Made by a program: the position numbers and the translations under genes. A stretch of 64,000 bases of DNA from contig CP064987.1 in NCBI GenBank assembly GCA_016699835.1, positions 2,418,001 to 2,482,000 of the forward strand, in the 5' to 3' direction. Under the pieces are notes generated by a model that did no database searches, was not told the origin of the DNA, and saw only the letters and a list, made by a program, of their open reading frames with translations. This document shows, piece by piece, positions 52,920 through 60,834 of this stretch (positions are counted from its first letter, which is position 1; every line of letters starts with the position of its first letter). The DNA comes from Phycisphaerales bacterium (GTDB taxonomy: Bacteria; Planctomycetota; Phycisphaerae; Phycisphaerales; UBA1924).

Positions 52920-53522
52920 TCAGGGGAGATCGATGGGCGTGCCCGAGGGCTGAGTCTGTGGCTGCTGAGGCGTGACGGGCGTGGACGAGGCAGGCTCGTT
53001 CGGGGCGTCAATGATCGTCACACCTTCGGGGAGATCGTTCGAGGGCGTCGGCTCGACGACCGGTGCCGGACGAGAGGCGCTCCCTGTTGGGTTCCTTCTC
53101 GGTTGACTGACGGCGACGGGCTGCTGACGCGAGACGCCGACATACTCCTCGGCCCCGTCTCGCAGCGTCACGCTCACGCGACGGCTGGTCATCGGAGGCA
53201 CCGTCACCTTGTTGCGATACGAACGTGACGTCGTGCTCGCGGAGACAAGGCTCCAGGAGAAGGTGTCCTCGCCGGTATCGACGGCCTTGGTGTTGTTCAC
53301 GAACTGCCCGACGAGCCGCTGTCCGAGGGGGATCTCGATCGTCCAGACGTCCTCGCCGGTGTCGGTGTCGATGATGGTGACGTTGTAGAGCGCGTGGGGC
53401 GTGCTCCTGAAATCCACGCGGTCGCGGCTGACACCCAGGCCCGCCTGCTCCGCAGCACACCCGCCCAGCACGAAGCCGACGGCAATCGAGAGGGCGAGAA
53501 CGATTCGGGAAGTAGAGCGCAT
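52920..53522 (-). CDS. Lipoprotein of unknown function
   Basis: The product is 200 residues from the ATG at 53522, with AAGGAGAT about eight bases before. The lipoprotein signal ends in VLGGC near residue 22. A beta-rich domain covers about 30-130 (HALYNVTIIDTDTGEDVWTI, LVGQFVNNTKA, NKVTVPPMTSRRVSVTL). The last 60 residues are rich in Pro, Ser and Thr (PASSTPVTPQQPQTQPS) and are probably disordered. The family is not recognised. The MBL hydrolase gene follows directly. Confidence 0.8.
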   Translation of the reverse strand: MRSTSRIVLALSIAVGFVLGGCAAEQAGLGVSRDRVDFRSTPHALYNVTIIDTDTGEDVWTIEIPLGQRLVGQFVNNTKAVDTGEDTFSWSLVSASTTSRSYRNKVTVPPMTSRRVSVTLRDGAEEYVGVSRQQPVAVSQPRRNPTGSASRPAPVVEPTPSNDLPEGVTIIDAPNEPASSTPVTPQQPQTQPSGTPIDLP

Positions 53523-53712
53523 CGATCCGGATCTCCTTGGTGCACGCCGAGGTCGAGCCAGGGCGGCATGGGAATGGTCGGCGGGCTGGCGACACGGGGC
53601 CACCGTGTCCGATAACCCGCGGCTTCGAGGAGAAGCCGAGGATGGTATCGGCGAAGTGACGCCCGGGTTCGCTGATTCGGGCGGGTGGCGTGGCGGGGTA
53701 CAGTGGGCGAGC

Positions 53713-54252
53713 ATGGGAGCCACTCCAGTTCAAACCCGATTCCGAATCGGGCATGGGTACGACCTGCACCGCCTGGAGCCGATCGGCACCGAGACCACAG
53801 GGCAGGGTGTCAAGCCGCTGGTCCTGGGGGGCGTCCGAATCGAGCACGATCGCGGGCCTGTGGCGCACTCGGATGGCGATGCGCTCCTCCATGCCGTCAC
53901 CGATGCGATTCTCGGGGCGTTGGCGTTGCCTGATATCGGGCAACTCTTCCCCGATACCGATCCGAGGCATGAATCGCAGGATTCGAGTGTGTTCCTTCAC
54001 GAGGCGATGCGTCACGCATCTTCACGCGGCTATCACGTGGTGAATCTCGACGCGACGGTGATTCTGGAGCGTCCGAAGTTGTCGCCCCACAAGGAGGCGA
54101 TGCGAGAAAGAGTCGCGGCGATCCTGGGTGTCGATCGGTCGTGCGTGAACATCAAGGGCAAGACGCACGAGCGGGTCGATGCCGTGGGTGAGGGTCGCGC
54201 GGTTGAGGTGCATGTGGTCGTGCTGCTTGAAGCGATGAAAGAGTTGAAGTAG
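53713..54252 (+). CDS. ispF: 2-C-methyl-D-erythritol 2,4-cyclodiphosphate synthase
   Basis: The product is 179 residues from the ATG at 53713. It forms the cyclodiphosphate of the non-mevalonate isoprenoid pathway with release of CMP. Motifs are FRIGHGYDLHRL with the zinc ligands Asp and His, PVAHSDGDALLHAVTDAILG, DIGQLFPDTDPRHE, and INIKGKTHE-like NIKGKTHERVDAVGEGRAVE at the end. An insert TETTGQGVK between the first strands makes it slightly longer than usual (about 160). It reads away from the lipoprotein gene. No ispD is adjacent. Confidence 0.96.
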   Translation: MGATPVQTRFRIGHGYDLHRLEPIGTETTGQGVKPLVLGGVRIEHDRGPVAHSDGDALLHAVTDAILGALALPDIGQLFPDTDPRHESQDSSVFLHEAMRHASSRGYHVVNLDATVILERPKLSPHKEAMRERVAAILGVDRSCVNIKGKTHERVDAVGEGRAVEVHVVVLLEAMKELK

Positions 54253-54313
54253 GACTGAGAAGGCCCAGGCGAGACGCATGGGTCACGAGAGAGGGAAGTG
54301 CCTCCCGCGGAGT

Positions 54314-55126
54314 TCACGTGCCGCCGCGTTTCTTGTAGCGTCGTCGGAGGATGGCGTCGGCGAACGGCGGGCAGGCCGTCCCCAGTGCGATGAGCAGGCG
54401 CGCGGGCAGGCTCGTCCAGACCTCACCCTTGGGGCGCTCGAGGCATCGGACGATGGCGTTGGCCACGCGCTCGGGGGATTGCTTGAAGGTGACGGACGTG
54501 CCTGCGGTGCGCTCCTTCCCGCCGGCACGCTCGACCATCGCCTTGCTGAACTCGGTGTGTGTCCCGATGGGGTGGATCGTCGAGACGTGGATGCCGCTGG
54601 ATTCGAGTTCGATGCGCATGGCTCTTCCGAGGTGGTCCTGGGCGGACTTGGTCGCGGCATAGGCGAACATGAGCGGGATGGTGATCTTCGACATCGCCGA
54701 GGAGCAGATGAGGACATGCCCGGACTTCTGCGCGAGGAGGTGGGGGAGGGCGGGGCGGATGGTGTTGATTGTGCCGAAGAAGTTGCACTCGAAGATGTCG
54801 CGGAGGTCCTTGTCGGTCATCTCGTGGGCCTTGCACTCGACGCCGTAGCCCGCGTTGGCGAAGACCGCATGGATGGAGCCGAAGGACTCGATGGTGCGGG
54901 CGACGACGCGCGCGCAGTCGTCGGGGTTGGTCACATCGCACGCCTCGGCGACGGCCTTGCCGCCCGCCGCGATAATCTCGGCGACGGCCTTATCGAGCAG
55001 TTCGGTGCGCCGGGCGCAGAGCAAGACGTTCATGCCGTTGCGTGCGCAGGCGTGGGCGGTGACGAGGCCGATGCCGCTGCTGGCGCCGGTGATGAGGATG
55101 GATTTGCCGTGGAGATTGGTGGGCAT
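54314..55126 (-). CDS. Short-chain dehydrogenase/reductase
   Basis: The product is 270 residues from the ATG at 55126. The Rossmann motif ILITGASSGIG (TGxxxGIG) is followed by CDVTNPDDC, VFANAGYG (NAG), the catalytic SSAMSKITIPLMFAYAATK (Ser, and Tyr-x-x-x-Lys) and IHPIGTHTEFSKAM. This is a classical SDR with NAD(P) cofactor. The C-terminal region PSLPARLL-like (TSLPARLLIALGTACPPFAD) resembles SDRs acting near membranes. It follows murJ by 95 bases in the same direction. The substrate cannot be given. Confidence 0.92.
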   Translation of the reverse strand: MPTNLHGKSILITGASSGIGLVTAHACARNGMNVLLCARRTELLDKAVAEIIAAGGKAVAEACDVTNPDDCARVVARTIESFGSIHAVFANAGYGVECKAHEMTDKDLRDIFECNFFGTINTIRPALPHLLAQKSGHVLICSSAMSKITIPLMFAYAATKSAQDHLGRAMRIELESSGIHVSTIHPIGTHTEFSKAMVERAGGKERTAGTSVTFKQSPERVANAIVRCLERPKGEVWTSLPARLLIALGTACPPFADAILRRRYKKRGGT

Positions 55127-55198
55127 GGCGGGACGTGGGGTCGAATGTCGGAGTAGGCGGCCAACAGATCGTGGAGGCAGGAGTAGATGAGCGTAGAT

Positions 55199-55217
55199 GC
55201 CGGCTCGGAGAGCCGGC
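55199..55217 (-). terminator. Hairpin after murJ
   Basis: GCCGGCT (55199-55205) pairs with AGCCGGC (55211-55217) around five bases, only a few bases after the murJ stop. There is no T-run, so it may be a dispersed palindrome rather than a strong terminator. Confidence 0.5.
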
Positions 55218-55221
55218 GTCC

Positions 55222-56922
55222 CTACTCGTTGATCGTGACCCGTTCGCCGGTGCCCTTGTGGAGGAGCCAGCGCCATTCGGGGGCGCGGAGGAGAATGGCA
55301 GCCAGGGCGTAGGTGATGCCGCCGACGACACAGAGCGAGAGGATGACCCAGGCGCGGTGCATGCCCGTGCCGGTGCGGGGGAGGAACGGGCTCACAAAGT
55401 AAACGGCGGCACCCATGATCGCGGCGGCGAGCACGATCCGTGTGATCGCGAGGATCGTGTGGCGGTCGAGGGTTCGCACGCCCTGGCGGAATCGAAGGAG
55501 GAACCCGAGAACGAGGCATTGCACGATGGCGGTCGTCGCGGTGGAGTAGGCGAGCCCCGCCTCGCGCAGGGGCCAGATGAGGACGAGATTCAGGACGAGG
55601 TTGAGCACGACGATGCAGGCGGCGAGCGTCATGGGGGTCTTCGTGTCGCCCCGCGCGTAGAAGGCGCGGGTGAAGACGTGGTTGAGGGAATATGCCCAGA
55701 TTGCCGGGGCAAAGCCGGAGAGGACCACGCCGGCACGAGCGAGACCCTCGGCACTGAATCCACCACGGTCGCGTGAGCCGGTAAAGAGCGTGGAGACGAT
55801 GTCGTCGCGGACGAGCCACAGGCCGACCGAGGCGGGGAGGCCGATGAAGAGTGAGAGTCGTACGCCTCGACGGAGGACATCGAGGAACTCATCGGGCTTG
55901 TCGGCGGTGCGAGCGAGGAGCGGGAAGACTGCGGTGGCGACGGCGATGCCGAAGACGCCGAGAGGGAACTGATACACGGTTTGGGTGAAACTGAGGATGG
56001 CGTTGGAGTTCTGGTCGAGGGTGACGCTCCGCCCGAGCATGGTGGGCCCGATCCAGATGGGCCACATGGCGATGAGCATGTCGAGGAAGGTGTTGAGTTG
56101 GAGCGTGCCCAGGCCCAGGCTCGCGGGGATGAATCGGTCTTTGACGTTTCTCGCGGGTTCTTTGACGAGGTCGAAAAGGCCGACCCATCGGACCTTGCCG
56201 CGGAGCGCGAAGAGCGACCACGCGACCTGAGCGGCGCTCGCAAGCAGGGCGGCCGCGGCGATCGCGTAGGCGAGTGTCGGCTGGTCGGTGAGGGTGCCGG
56301 TGAAGAAGAGCACACCCACGGCGATCTGGAAGAGATTGAGGATGATCGGTGCGGCGGCGGGCGGGGCGAATCGGCCGTGGACCTGGAGCATCCCGCCGAG
56401 CACCGCGGTGAGGCAGACCGCGGGCATCATCGGGAGCATCAGCATCATGAGTCGCAGCGACATCGCGAGTTCGGCGTTGTCACGGCGGAGCCATAGGCCG
56501 ACGAGGAACGCGATCTCTCCCAGAAACGTCAGGGCACCGGTCGCGAGGAGGACGAGTCGAACGATGAGCGAGGAGAGTTGGTCGGCGCGCTTTGGGTCGT
56601 CGCGCGAGAGGAGGGTGTACTCCGGGAGAAAGGCGGCGGAGAGCGCGCCCTCGCCGAAGAGCCGGCGGAAGAGGTTGGGAATGGCGTACGCGGCACGGAA
56701 GGAGGAGGCGAGGGCCGTGTCGCCGAAGATCCGCACGATGACGACGTCTCGCGCGAGCCCGGCGAAGCGGGAGACGAGCGTCAGCCCGGAGACGGTGCGG
56801 ACAGCAGCGGCGATGGAGCGTGAGGCGTGGGTGGGAACGGCGGGGGAACCTTGCCCGATGGTCGGCGCGGTGGAGGGATCACGCGGCGTTGCGTCAGGTG
56901 TGGGCCGCATGGGAGGGGTCAT
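55222..56922 (-). CDS. murJ: Lipid II flippase MurJ (MVF family)
   Basis: The product is 566 residues from the ATG at 56922, which overlaps the stop of the VanZ-like gene as ATGA. About 14 membrane helices are visible. Family signatures are GLTLVSRFAGLARDVVIVRIFG, ASSFRAAYAIPNLFRRLFGEGALSAAFLPEY, MLPMMPAVCLTAVLGGMLQVHGRFAPPA, and the later SFTQTVYQFPLGVFGIAVATAVFP. MurJ moves lipid II across the inner membrane for peptidoglycan synthesis. The position after exopolysaccharide genes leaves open a role as a flippase for another lipid-linked oligosaccharide. If the genome has a second murJ, this one may be specialised. Confidence 0.92.
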   Translation of the reverse strand: MTPPMRPTPDATPRDPSTAPTIGQGSPAVPTHASRSIAAAVRTVSGLTLVSRFAGLARDVVIVRIFGDTALASSFRAAYAIPNLFRRLFGEGALSAAFLPEYTLLSRDDPKRADQLSSLIVRLVLLATGALTFLGEIAFLVGLWLRRDNAELAMSLRLMMLMLPMMPAVCLTAVLGGMLQVHGRFAPPAAAPIILNLFQIAVGVLFFTGTLTDQPTLAYAIAAAALLASAAQVAWSLFALRGKVRWVGLFDLVKEPARNVKDRFIPASLGLGTLQLNTFLDMLIAMWPIWIGPTMLGRSVTLDQNSNAILSFTQTVYQFPLGVFGIAVATAVFPLLARTADKPDEFLDVLRRGVRLSLFIGLPASVGLWLVRDDIVSTLFTGSRDRGGFSAEGLARAGVVLSGFAPAIWAYSLNHVFTRAFYARGDTKTPMTLAACIVVLNLVLNLVLIWPLREAGLAYSTATTAIVQCLVLGFLLRFRQGVRTLDRHTILAITRIVLAAAIMGAAVYFVSPFLPRTGTGMHRAWVILSLCVVGGITYALAAILLRAPEWRWLLHKGTGERVTINE

Positions 56923-57296
56923 GCGTGCGTCACTTTGCGGGAGAGAACGAGCGCGACGATGCTGACAAGCACAACACCCAGGCAGTCGGCGGCCCAGTCG
57001 TCGAACGCCGCGGTCCGATGGAGGACGGGAATTGCCTGGAGGGCTTCGTCGAGGGCGGCGTAGGCGATGCCGAGCAGGCCCGTCGCGAGGATGTTCGTGC
57101 GGGAGAGGCGCGGGCCGAAGAAACCGCATGCGATTGCGAGGCCGGTCCACACGCCGAAGACGCCCGCGTGGACGTAGAGGTCCGAGCGCGGGACGACCAT
57201 CGGGACCTCAAGCCTCGGCCAGTGGGTCGCGGTGAAGAGTGTGGCGGCGTAGAGGGCGAAGGCGACGCGCCACGAACGACGCGGGCTATCACTCAC
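56919..57296 (-). CDS. VanZ-like membrane protein
   Basis: The product is 125 residues from a GTG at 57296; it overlaps the parA-like stop as GTGA and its own stop overlaps murJ. Three or four hydrophobic helices are seen: WRVAFALYAATLFTATHWP, DLYVHAGVFGVWTGLAIACG, TNILATGLLGIAYAALDEALQ and CLGVVLVSIVALVLS. The segments LYVHAGVFGVWT, AALDEALQAIP, RTAAFDDWAADCLG match the VanZ-like family. Such proteins are frequent in exopolysaccharide clusters; the activity is unknown. Without the GTG start the gene would have to overlap parA by far more. Confidence 0.85.
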   Translation of the reverse strand: MSDSPRRSWRVAFALYAATLFTATHWPRLEVPMVVPRSDLYVHAGVFGVWTGLAIACGFFGPRLSRTNILATGLLGIAYAALDEALQAIPVLHRTAAFDDWAADCLGVVLVSIVALVLSRKVTHA

Positions 57297-58237
57297 GCGG
57301 AAACTCCGACGTTGGGCTCGGGATGATCCTCTTGGGCCGGGGTGGATGTCGCGGGCTTGGTCTCGACCTGCGTCGTCGATCTCTTGGCGAGCATCGCGTC
57401 CCAGGCTTGCAGGAGGGCGTTTGCGAGGGCGGCGTAGTCCTCGGCCCCGGGAGCAATGGGGGCGTACTCGAAGATCGTCTGCCCGAAACTGGGGCACTCG
57501 GCGAGTTTGATGTTCCGGCGGATCACGGGCCGGAGCACGCGGGCGAAGCGCCAGGGGACGTCGTTCTCGCGCTGCTGGTCGAAGAACTGCTCGAGGTCGG
57601 CGACGACCTCCTTGGTGTGCGTGCTCTGGGCCTCGTGCATGCAGAGAACGACGCCCGCGACGCGGAGGCGCGGATTGAGCGACTGCGTGACGAGGGAGAC
57701 GGTCTCGAGGAGTTTGCTGACGCCATGGAGCGCGAGGAAGTGCGCCTGCATGGGCATGATGACCTCGCGGGCGGCGACGAGGCCGTTGATCGTGAGTTGG
57801 CCCAGCGATGGCGGGCAGTCGATCAGCACGAACTCATAGCGATTCTGGAGGCGGGCGAGGGCGTGTTCCAAGCGGCGCTGGCGGTCAACATCGCTGGAGA
57901 GCGCGAGTTCGGTCTCGGCCCCGGCGAGATCGGTCTGGGCGGGAAGCACGTGCAGGTTCTCACGCGTGCGGTGGATCGCGGCATCGACGTCGGCGTTGGA
58001 GTCGATGAGCACGTCATAGACCGATCGCTCGATGCTCGACGTGTCCACACCAAGGTGGAGCGAGGCGTGGGCCTGGGGGTCCAGGTCCACGACGAGCGTG
58101 GGGCGACCGGCGCGGGCGAACGCGGCGGCGAGGTTCACGGTGGTCGTGGTCTTCCCGACGCCACCCTTCTGATTCATGAACGCGATGACCCGGGCCATGC
58201 CCGAGCGATTGGCGCTCAACTCCGTTTGGGCTGCCAT
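57293..58237 (-). CDS. ParA/Soj-family ATPase
   Basis: The product is 314 residues. The deviant Walker A motif FMNQKGGVGKTTTTVNLAAA, the A-prime LVVDLDPQAHAS and FVLIDCPPSLG (Walker B) define the ParA family. A start at MARVIAFMNQ (14 residues shorter) is possible. The C-terminal 35 residues are Pro/Thr rich. No parB gene is adjacent; instead it is embedded in an exopolysaccharide/envelope transcript between a WecA-like transferase and a VanZ-like gene. It could position an envelope complex, or it could be the chromosomal ParA that works with the parS-like site at 15 kb. The first is more in line with the context. Confidence 0.9.
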   Translation of the reverse strand: MAAQTELSANRSGMARVIAFMNQKGGVGKTTTTVNLAAAFARAGRPTLVVDLDPQAHASLHLGVDTSSIERSVYDVLIDSNADVDAAIHRTRENLHVLPAQTDLAGAETELALSSDVDRQRRLEHALARLQNRYEFVLIDCPPSLGQLTINGLVAAREVIMPMQAHFLALHGVSKLLETVSLVTQSLNPRLRVAGVVLCMHEAQSTHTKEVVADLEQFFDQQRENDVPWRFARVLRPVIRRNIKLAECPSFGQTIFEYAPIAPGAEDYAALANALLQAWDAMLAKRSTTQVETKPATSTPAQEDHPEPNVGVSA

Positions 58238-58288
58238 GGATGGAGTGTATCAGCGGCACGATGGCGGGGAGTGCGGCCTACACGCGTG

Positions 58289-59758
58289 TCATTGGGACGC
58301 CGGTTCGGGCGTGGGGGTTCGCGGAGCGATCGGCGTTGCCGGGGACTTGGGGGCTTCGGCGGTTGGATTCGACGTGGAGGCGGGTCTGGAGTCGAATCGG
58401 TTGGCCTGTTCCTCGATGAGTTTCTTGCGGGCGATCTTGATGGCGATGACGCCGATGAACGCCGCGATGACCAGGGCGATGGCATAGATCGACCGGGCCC
58501 TGACCATGCTGATCAGGACGCCCAGCGTGGCGAATGAGGCGGCGATGCCATAGAGCACAAAGACCGCGCCCTTGACCCCCAACGACCGCTTGAGCATGTG
58601 GTGGAGGTGCTGGTCGTCGGCCTCGGAGATGGACTTCCTGGCCATGACCCGTCGCACGATGGCGAGGGAGGTGTCGATGACAGGAAGGGCAAAGACCAGC
58701 AGCCCCGCCACGACAATGAACGTCTTGCCAGTGTCGCCGAAGGACAGAATGATGACGCAGGAGGTGAACCCCAGGAGCATCGACCCGGCATCGCCCAGGA
58801 AGATGTTGGCGGGATTGAAGTTGTGGGGAAGGAAGCCCAGGCAGGCGCCAAAGAGGGCGAGGCAAAGGACGATGCGCTGGGAGTCGCGCGGGCCATCGTC
58901 GGCGAGCGCCAGTCCCAGGGCAAGGACAAGGAACCCGACGGAGGAGATGGCGGTGGTGCCGGTGAGGAGGCCATCAAGCCCGTCGATGAGGTTGGCGGCG
59001 TTGCACAGCCCAATGACCGCGAAGGCGATGATGGCCGTCCCGGTCCAATAGATCACGTCGAGGGTGATGTGGTCGAGGTTCAGGCCTGGGATCGAGAATG
59101 GGAGTGGGATATTCCAGACGAGGTGCTCATTGCCGATGAGCATGCCGATGGGCTGGAGGAATCCTGTGGCGAGTTTCACGCCGAAGTTCTCGACGGCGAG
59201 GGCGGCGGCGGCGACGAGTTGTCCGCCGACCTTCACGCGCGGGCTGATTCCCGTCACGTCGTCGATCAGCCCGATGATCATGATAATGGTGAGACCCAGC
59301 AGCACCGAGAGAGGCACGGGGGCGACATCGCCGGCGAAGTCGGTGTGCGTGGTGGCGTGCGTCGTGAGCAGGCCGGGGATTCGAGGACCGATGTAACTAA
59401 AGAGAATCCCGAGCATCAGGCCTGCATAGACGGCGACGCCGCCGAGGTAGGCGATGGGCTGCTTGTGGACTTTTCGCGCCTCGTTGGGGCGATCGATGAT
59501 GCCGTGAGAGACGGCCAGCCGCCGCATGATCGGCGTGACGAGGAGCGTCCCGAGAAAGGCGATGAAGAAGACGCCGATGTAGCCGTGGAAGATGCTGAGG
59601 CGCGTGGCGTGGTCGGCGGCGTGCTCGATGCCTGCGGCCTGGGCGACCTGGTCGACCTGGTTCGAGAGTTCGACCACCTTGGCGCGCAGGATCTCGATCT
59701 GGTCGTTCACGTCGGGCGACTGGGTCTCAAAGAGCGAGGAGGAGATCTGGGGAATCAT
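58289..59758 (-). CDS. Undecaprenyl-phosphate glycosyl-1-phosphate transferase (WecA/MraY family)
   Basis: The product is 489 residues; the ATG at 59758 overlaps the epimerase stop as ATGA. It starts with a coiled-coil-like segment of about 45 residues, then about eleven membrane helices. Family motifs are RKVHKQPIAYLGGVAVYAGL, IIMIIGLIDDVTGISPRVK (the DDxxxD type), NAANLIDGLDGLLTGTTAIS, FLPHNFNPANIFLGDAGSML and the cytoplasmic ADDQHLHHMLKRSLG (HxHH). It transfers a sugar-1-phosphate from a UDP-sugar to undecaprenyl phosphate, the first step of a polysaccharide. A disordered Pro/Ala tail ends the chain. Confidence 0.93.
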   Translation of the reverse strand: MIPQISSSLFETQSPDVNDQIEILRAKVVELSNQVDQVAQAAGIEHAADHATRLSIFHGYIGVFFIAFLGTLLVTPIMRRLAVSHGIIDRPNEARKVHKQPIAYLGGVAVYAGLMLGILFSYIGPRIPGLLTTHATTHTDFAGDVAPVPLSVLLGLTIIMIIGLIDDVTGISPRVKVGGQLVAAAALAVENFGVKLATGFLQPIGMLIGNEHLVWNIPLPFSIPGLNLDHITLDVIYWTGTAIIAFAVIGLCNAANLIDGLDGLLTGTTAISSVGFLVLALGLALADDGPRDSQRIVLCLALFGACLGFLPHNFNPANIFLGDAGSMLLGFTSCVIILSFGDTGKTFIVVAGLLVFALPVIDTSLAIVRRVMARKSISEADDQHLHHMLKRSLGVKGAVFVLYGIAASFATLGVLISMVRARSIYAIALVIAAFIGVIAIKIARKKLIEEQANRFDSRPASTSNPTAEAPKSPATPIAPRTPTPEPASQ

Positions 59759-60822
59759 CGGGTATTCCCCTTGGAAACGGCAGTGTGGGCCGAGGACTGG
59801 AGAGCGGACACGTCGCGCCGGTTGATCGATTCGGCAAGATCCACGATGGTTTGGTCGAGCGAGAACCTCGGCTCGAAACCAACCGCGTCACGGAGCCGAT
59901 CGAGCGAGGGGACGCGGCGAAGAAGATCCTCAAAGCCGACGGGATAGTCCGCGGCGTAAGGCACCATCTTTACGGACGACTTGGACTTAAGGACCAACTT
60001 CACCCGATTCGCCAGGTCGAGGATGCTGATGGGCGTGTCGCTCCCGACGTTGAAGACTCGGCCATGGCATGCTGGCGCGCGGAGGAGCCGGGGCAGGACC
60101 TCAACGACATCACGCACGTCACAGAAGCAGCGGATCTGTGTGCCATCGCCATGGACGGTCAGTGGCGCGTCGTCGAGAGCGGCGGCGACGAACCGGGGGA
60201 GGACCATGCCATACTCCCCGAGTTGGCGCGGGCCGACGGTGTTGAAGAATCGTGTGACCACTGCGGGGACGGCACGCTGGCGGTGATAGGCGAGGGCGAG
60301 GAACTCATCGATCGCCTTGGAGCACGCGTACGACCAGCGCGTGATCGTCGTCGAGCCATAGACCGAGTCGTCGTCCTCGTGGAAGGGCGTCTTGGTCGAT
60401 TTGCCATACACCTCGGAACTCGAGGCGATGAGGACAGGCGCAGGCGATTGTCTCGGGCCCGCCCTGGCGGCGAAGCGAAGGACCGCGGAGGTGAGCTCGA
60501 CATTCGTGTCGATCGCGGAGATGGGGTCGTCGATCACGAGTTTGACGCCGACGGCCGCGGCGAGGTGATAGATCTCGTCGAAGGTCTCGTGGGTGAGCGG
60601 TCCCAGAATCGCCTCGCGGACGTCGCTCTCGATGAAGGACAGATCCTCGTGCGTGGCGGGGAGATTGGAGCGTCGACCGGTGGAGAGGTTGTCGACGACG
60701 ACGACGGATCGCCCCTCGGCGAGCAGTTGGTCGCACAGGTGTGAGCCGATGAAACCCGCCCCGCCGGTCACGAGGACGCGGCGCGGGTGTTTCGTCGTCG
60801 GGTTGGATCCTCGGTCGGGCAT
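59755..60822 (-). CDS. NAD-dependent sugar epimerase/dehydratase (UDP-glucuronate-decarboxylase-like)
   Basis: The product is 355 residues from the ATG at 60822. It is an extended SDR: RRVLVTGGAGFIGSHLCDQL (GxxGxxG), VVVVDNLSTGRRSN, IYHLAAAVGVKLVIDDP, LIASSSEVYGKS, and the catalytic SYACSKAIDEFLALAYH (Tyr-x-x-x-Lys). RFFNTVGPRQLGEYGMVLPRF and IRCFCDVRDVVEVLPRLL follow. The pattern is nearest to UDP-glucose 4-epimerases and UDP-glucuronate decarboxylases. It should supply an activated sugar for the polysaccharide made by this cluster. It lies 12 bases after the kinase-like gene. Confidence 0.92.
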   Translation of the reverse strand: MPDRGSNPTTKHPRRVLVTGGAGFIGSHLCDQLLAEGRSVVVVDNLSTGRRSNLPATHEDLSFIESDVREAILGPLTHETFDEIYHLAAAVGVKLVIDDPISAIDTNVELTSAVLRFAARAGPRQSPAPVLIASSSEVYGKSTKTPFHEDDDSVYGSTTITRWSYACSKAIDEFLALAYHRQRAVPAVVTRFFNTVGPRQLGEYGMVLPRFVAAALDDAPLTVHGDGTQIRCFCDVRDVVEVLPRLLRAPACHGRVFNVGSDTPISILDLANRVKLVLKSKSSVKMVPYAADYPVGFEDLLRRVPSLDRLRDAVGFEPRFSLDQTIVDLAESINRRDVSALQSSAHTAVSKGNTR

Positions 60823-60834
60823 GGGTGGTCGTGC

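Noticed and set aside
57293..58237. Nitrogenase-iron-protein or MinD assignment for the ParA-type ATPase
   Set aside because: The KGGVGKTT loop with DLDPQAH and the length fit ParA/Soj better; there is no C-terminal amphipathic MinD helix and no nif context.
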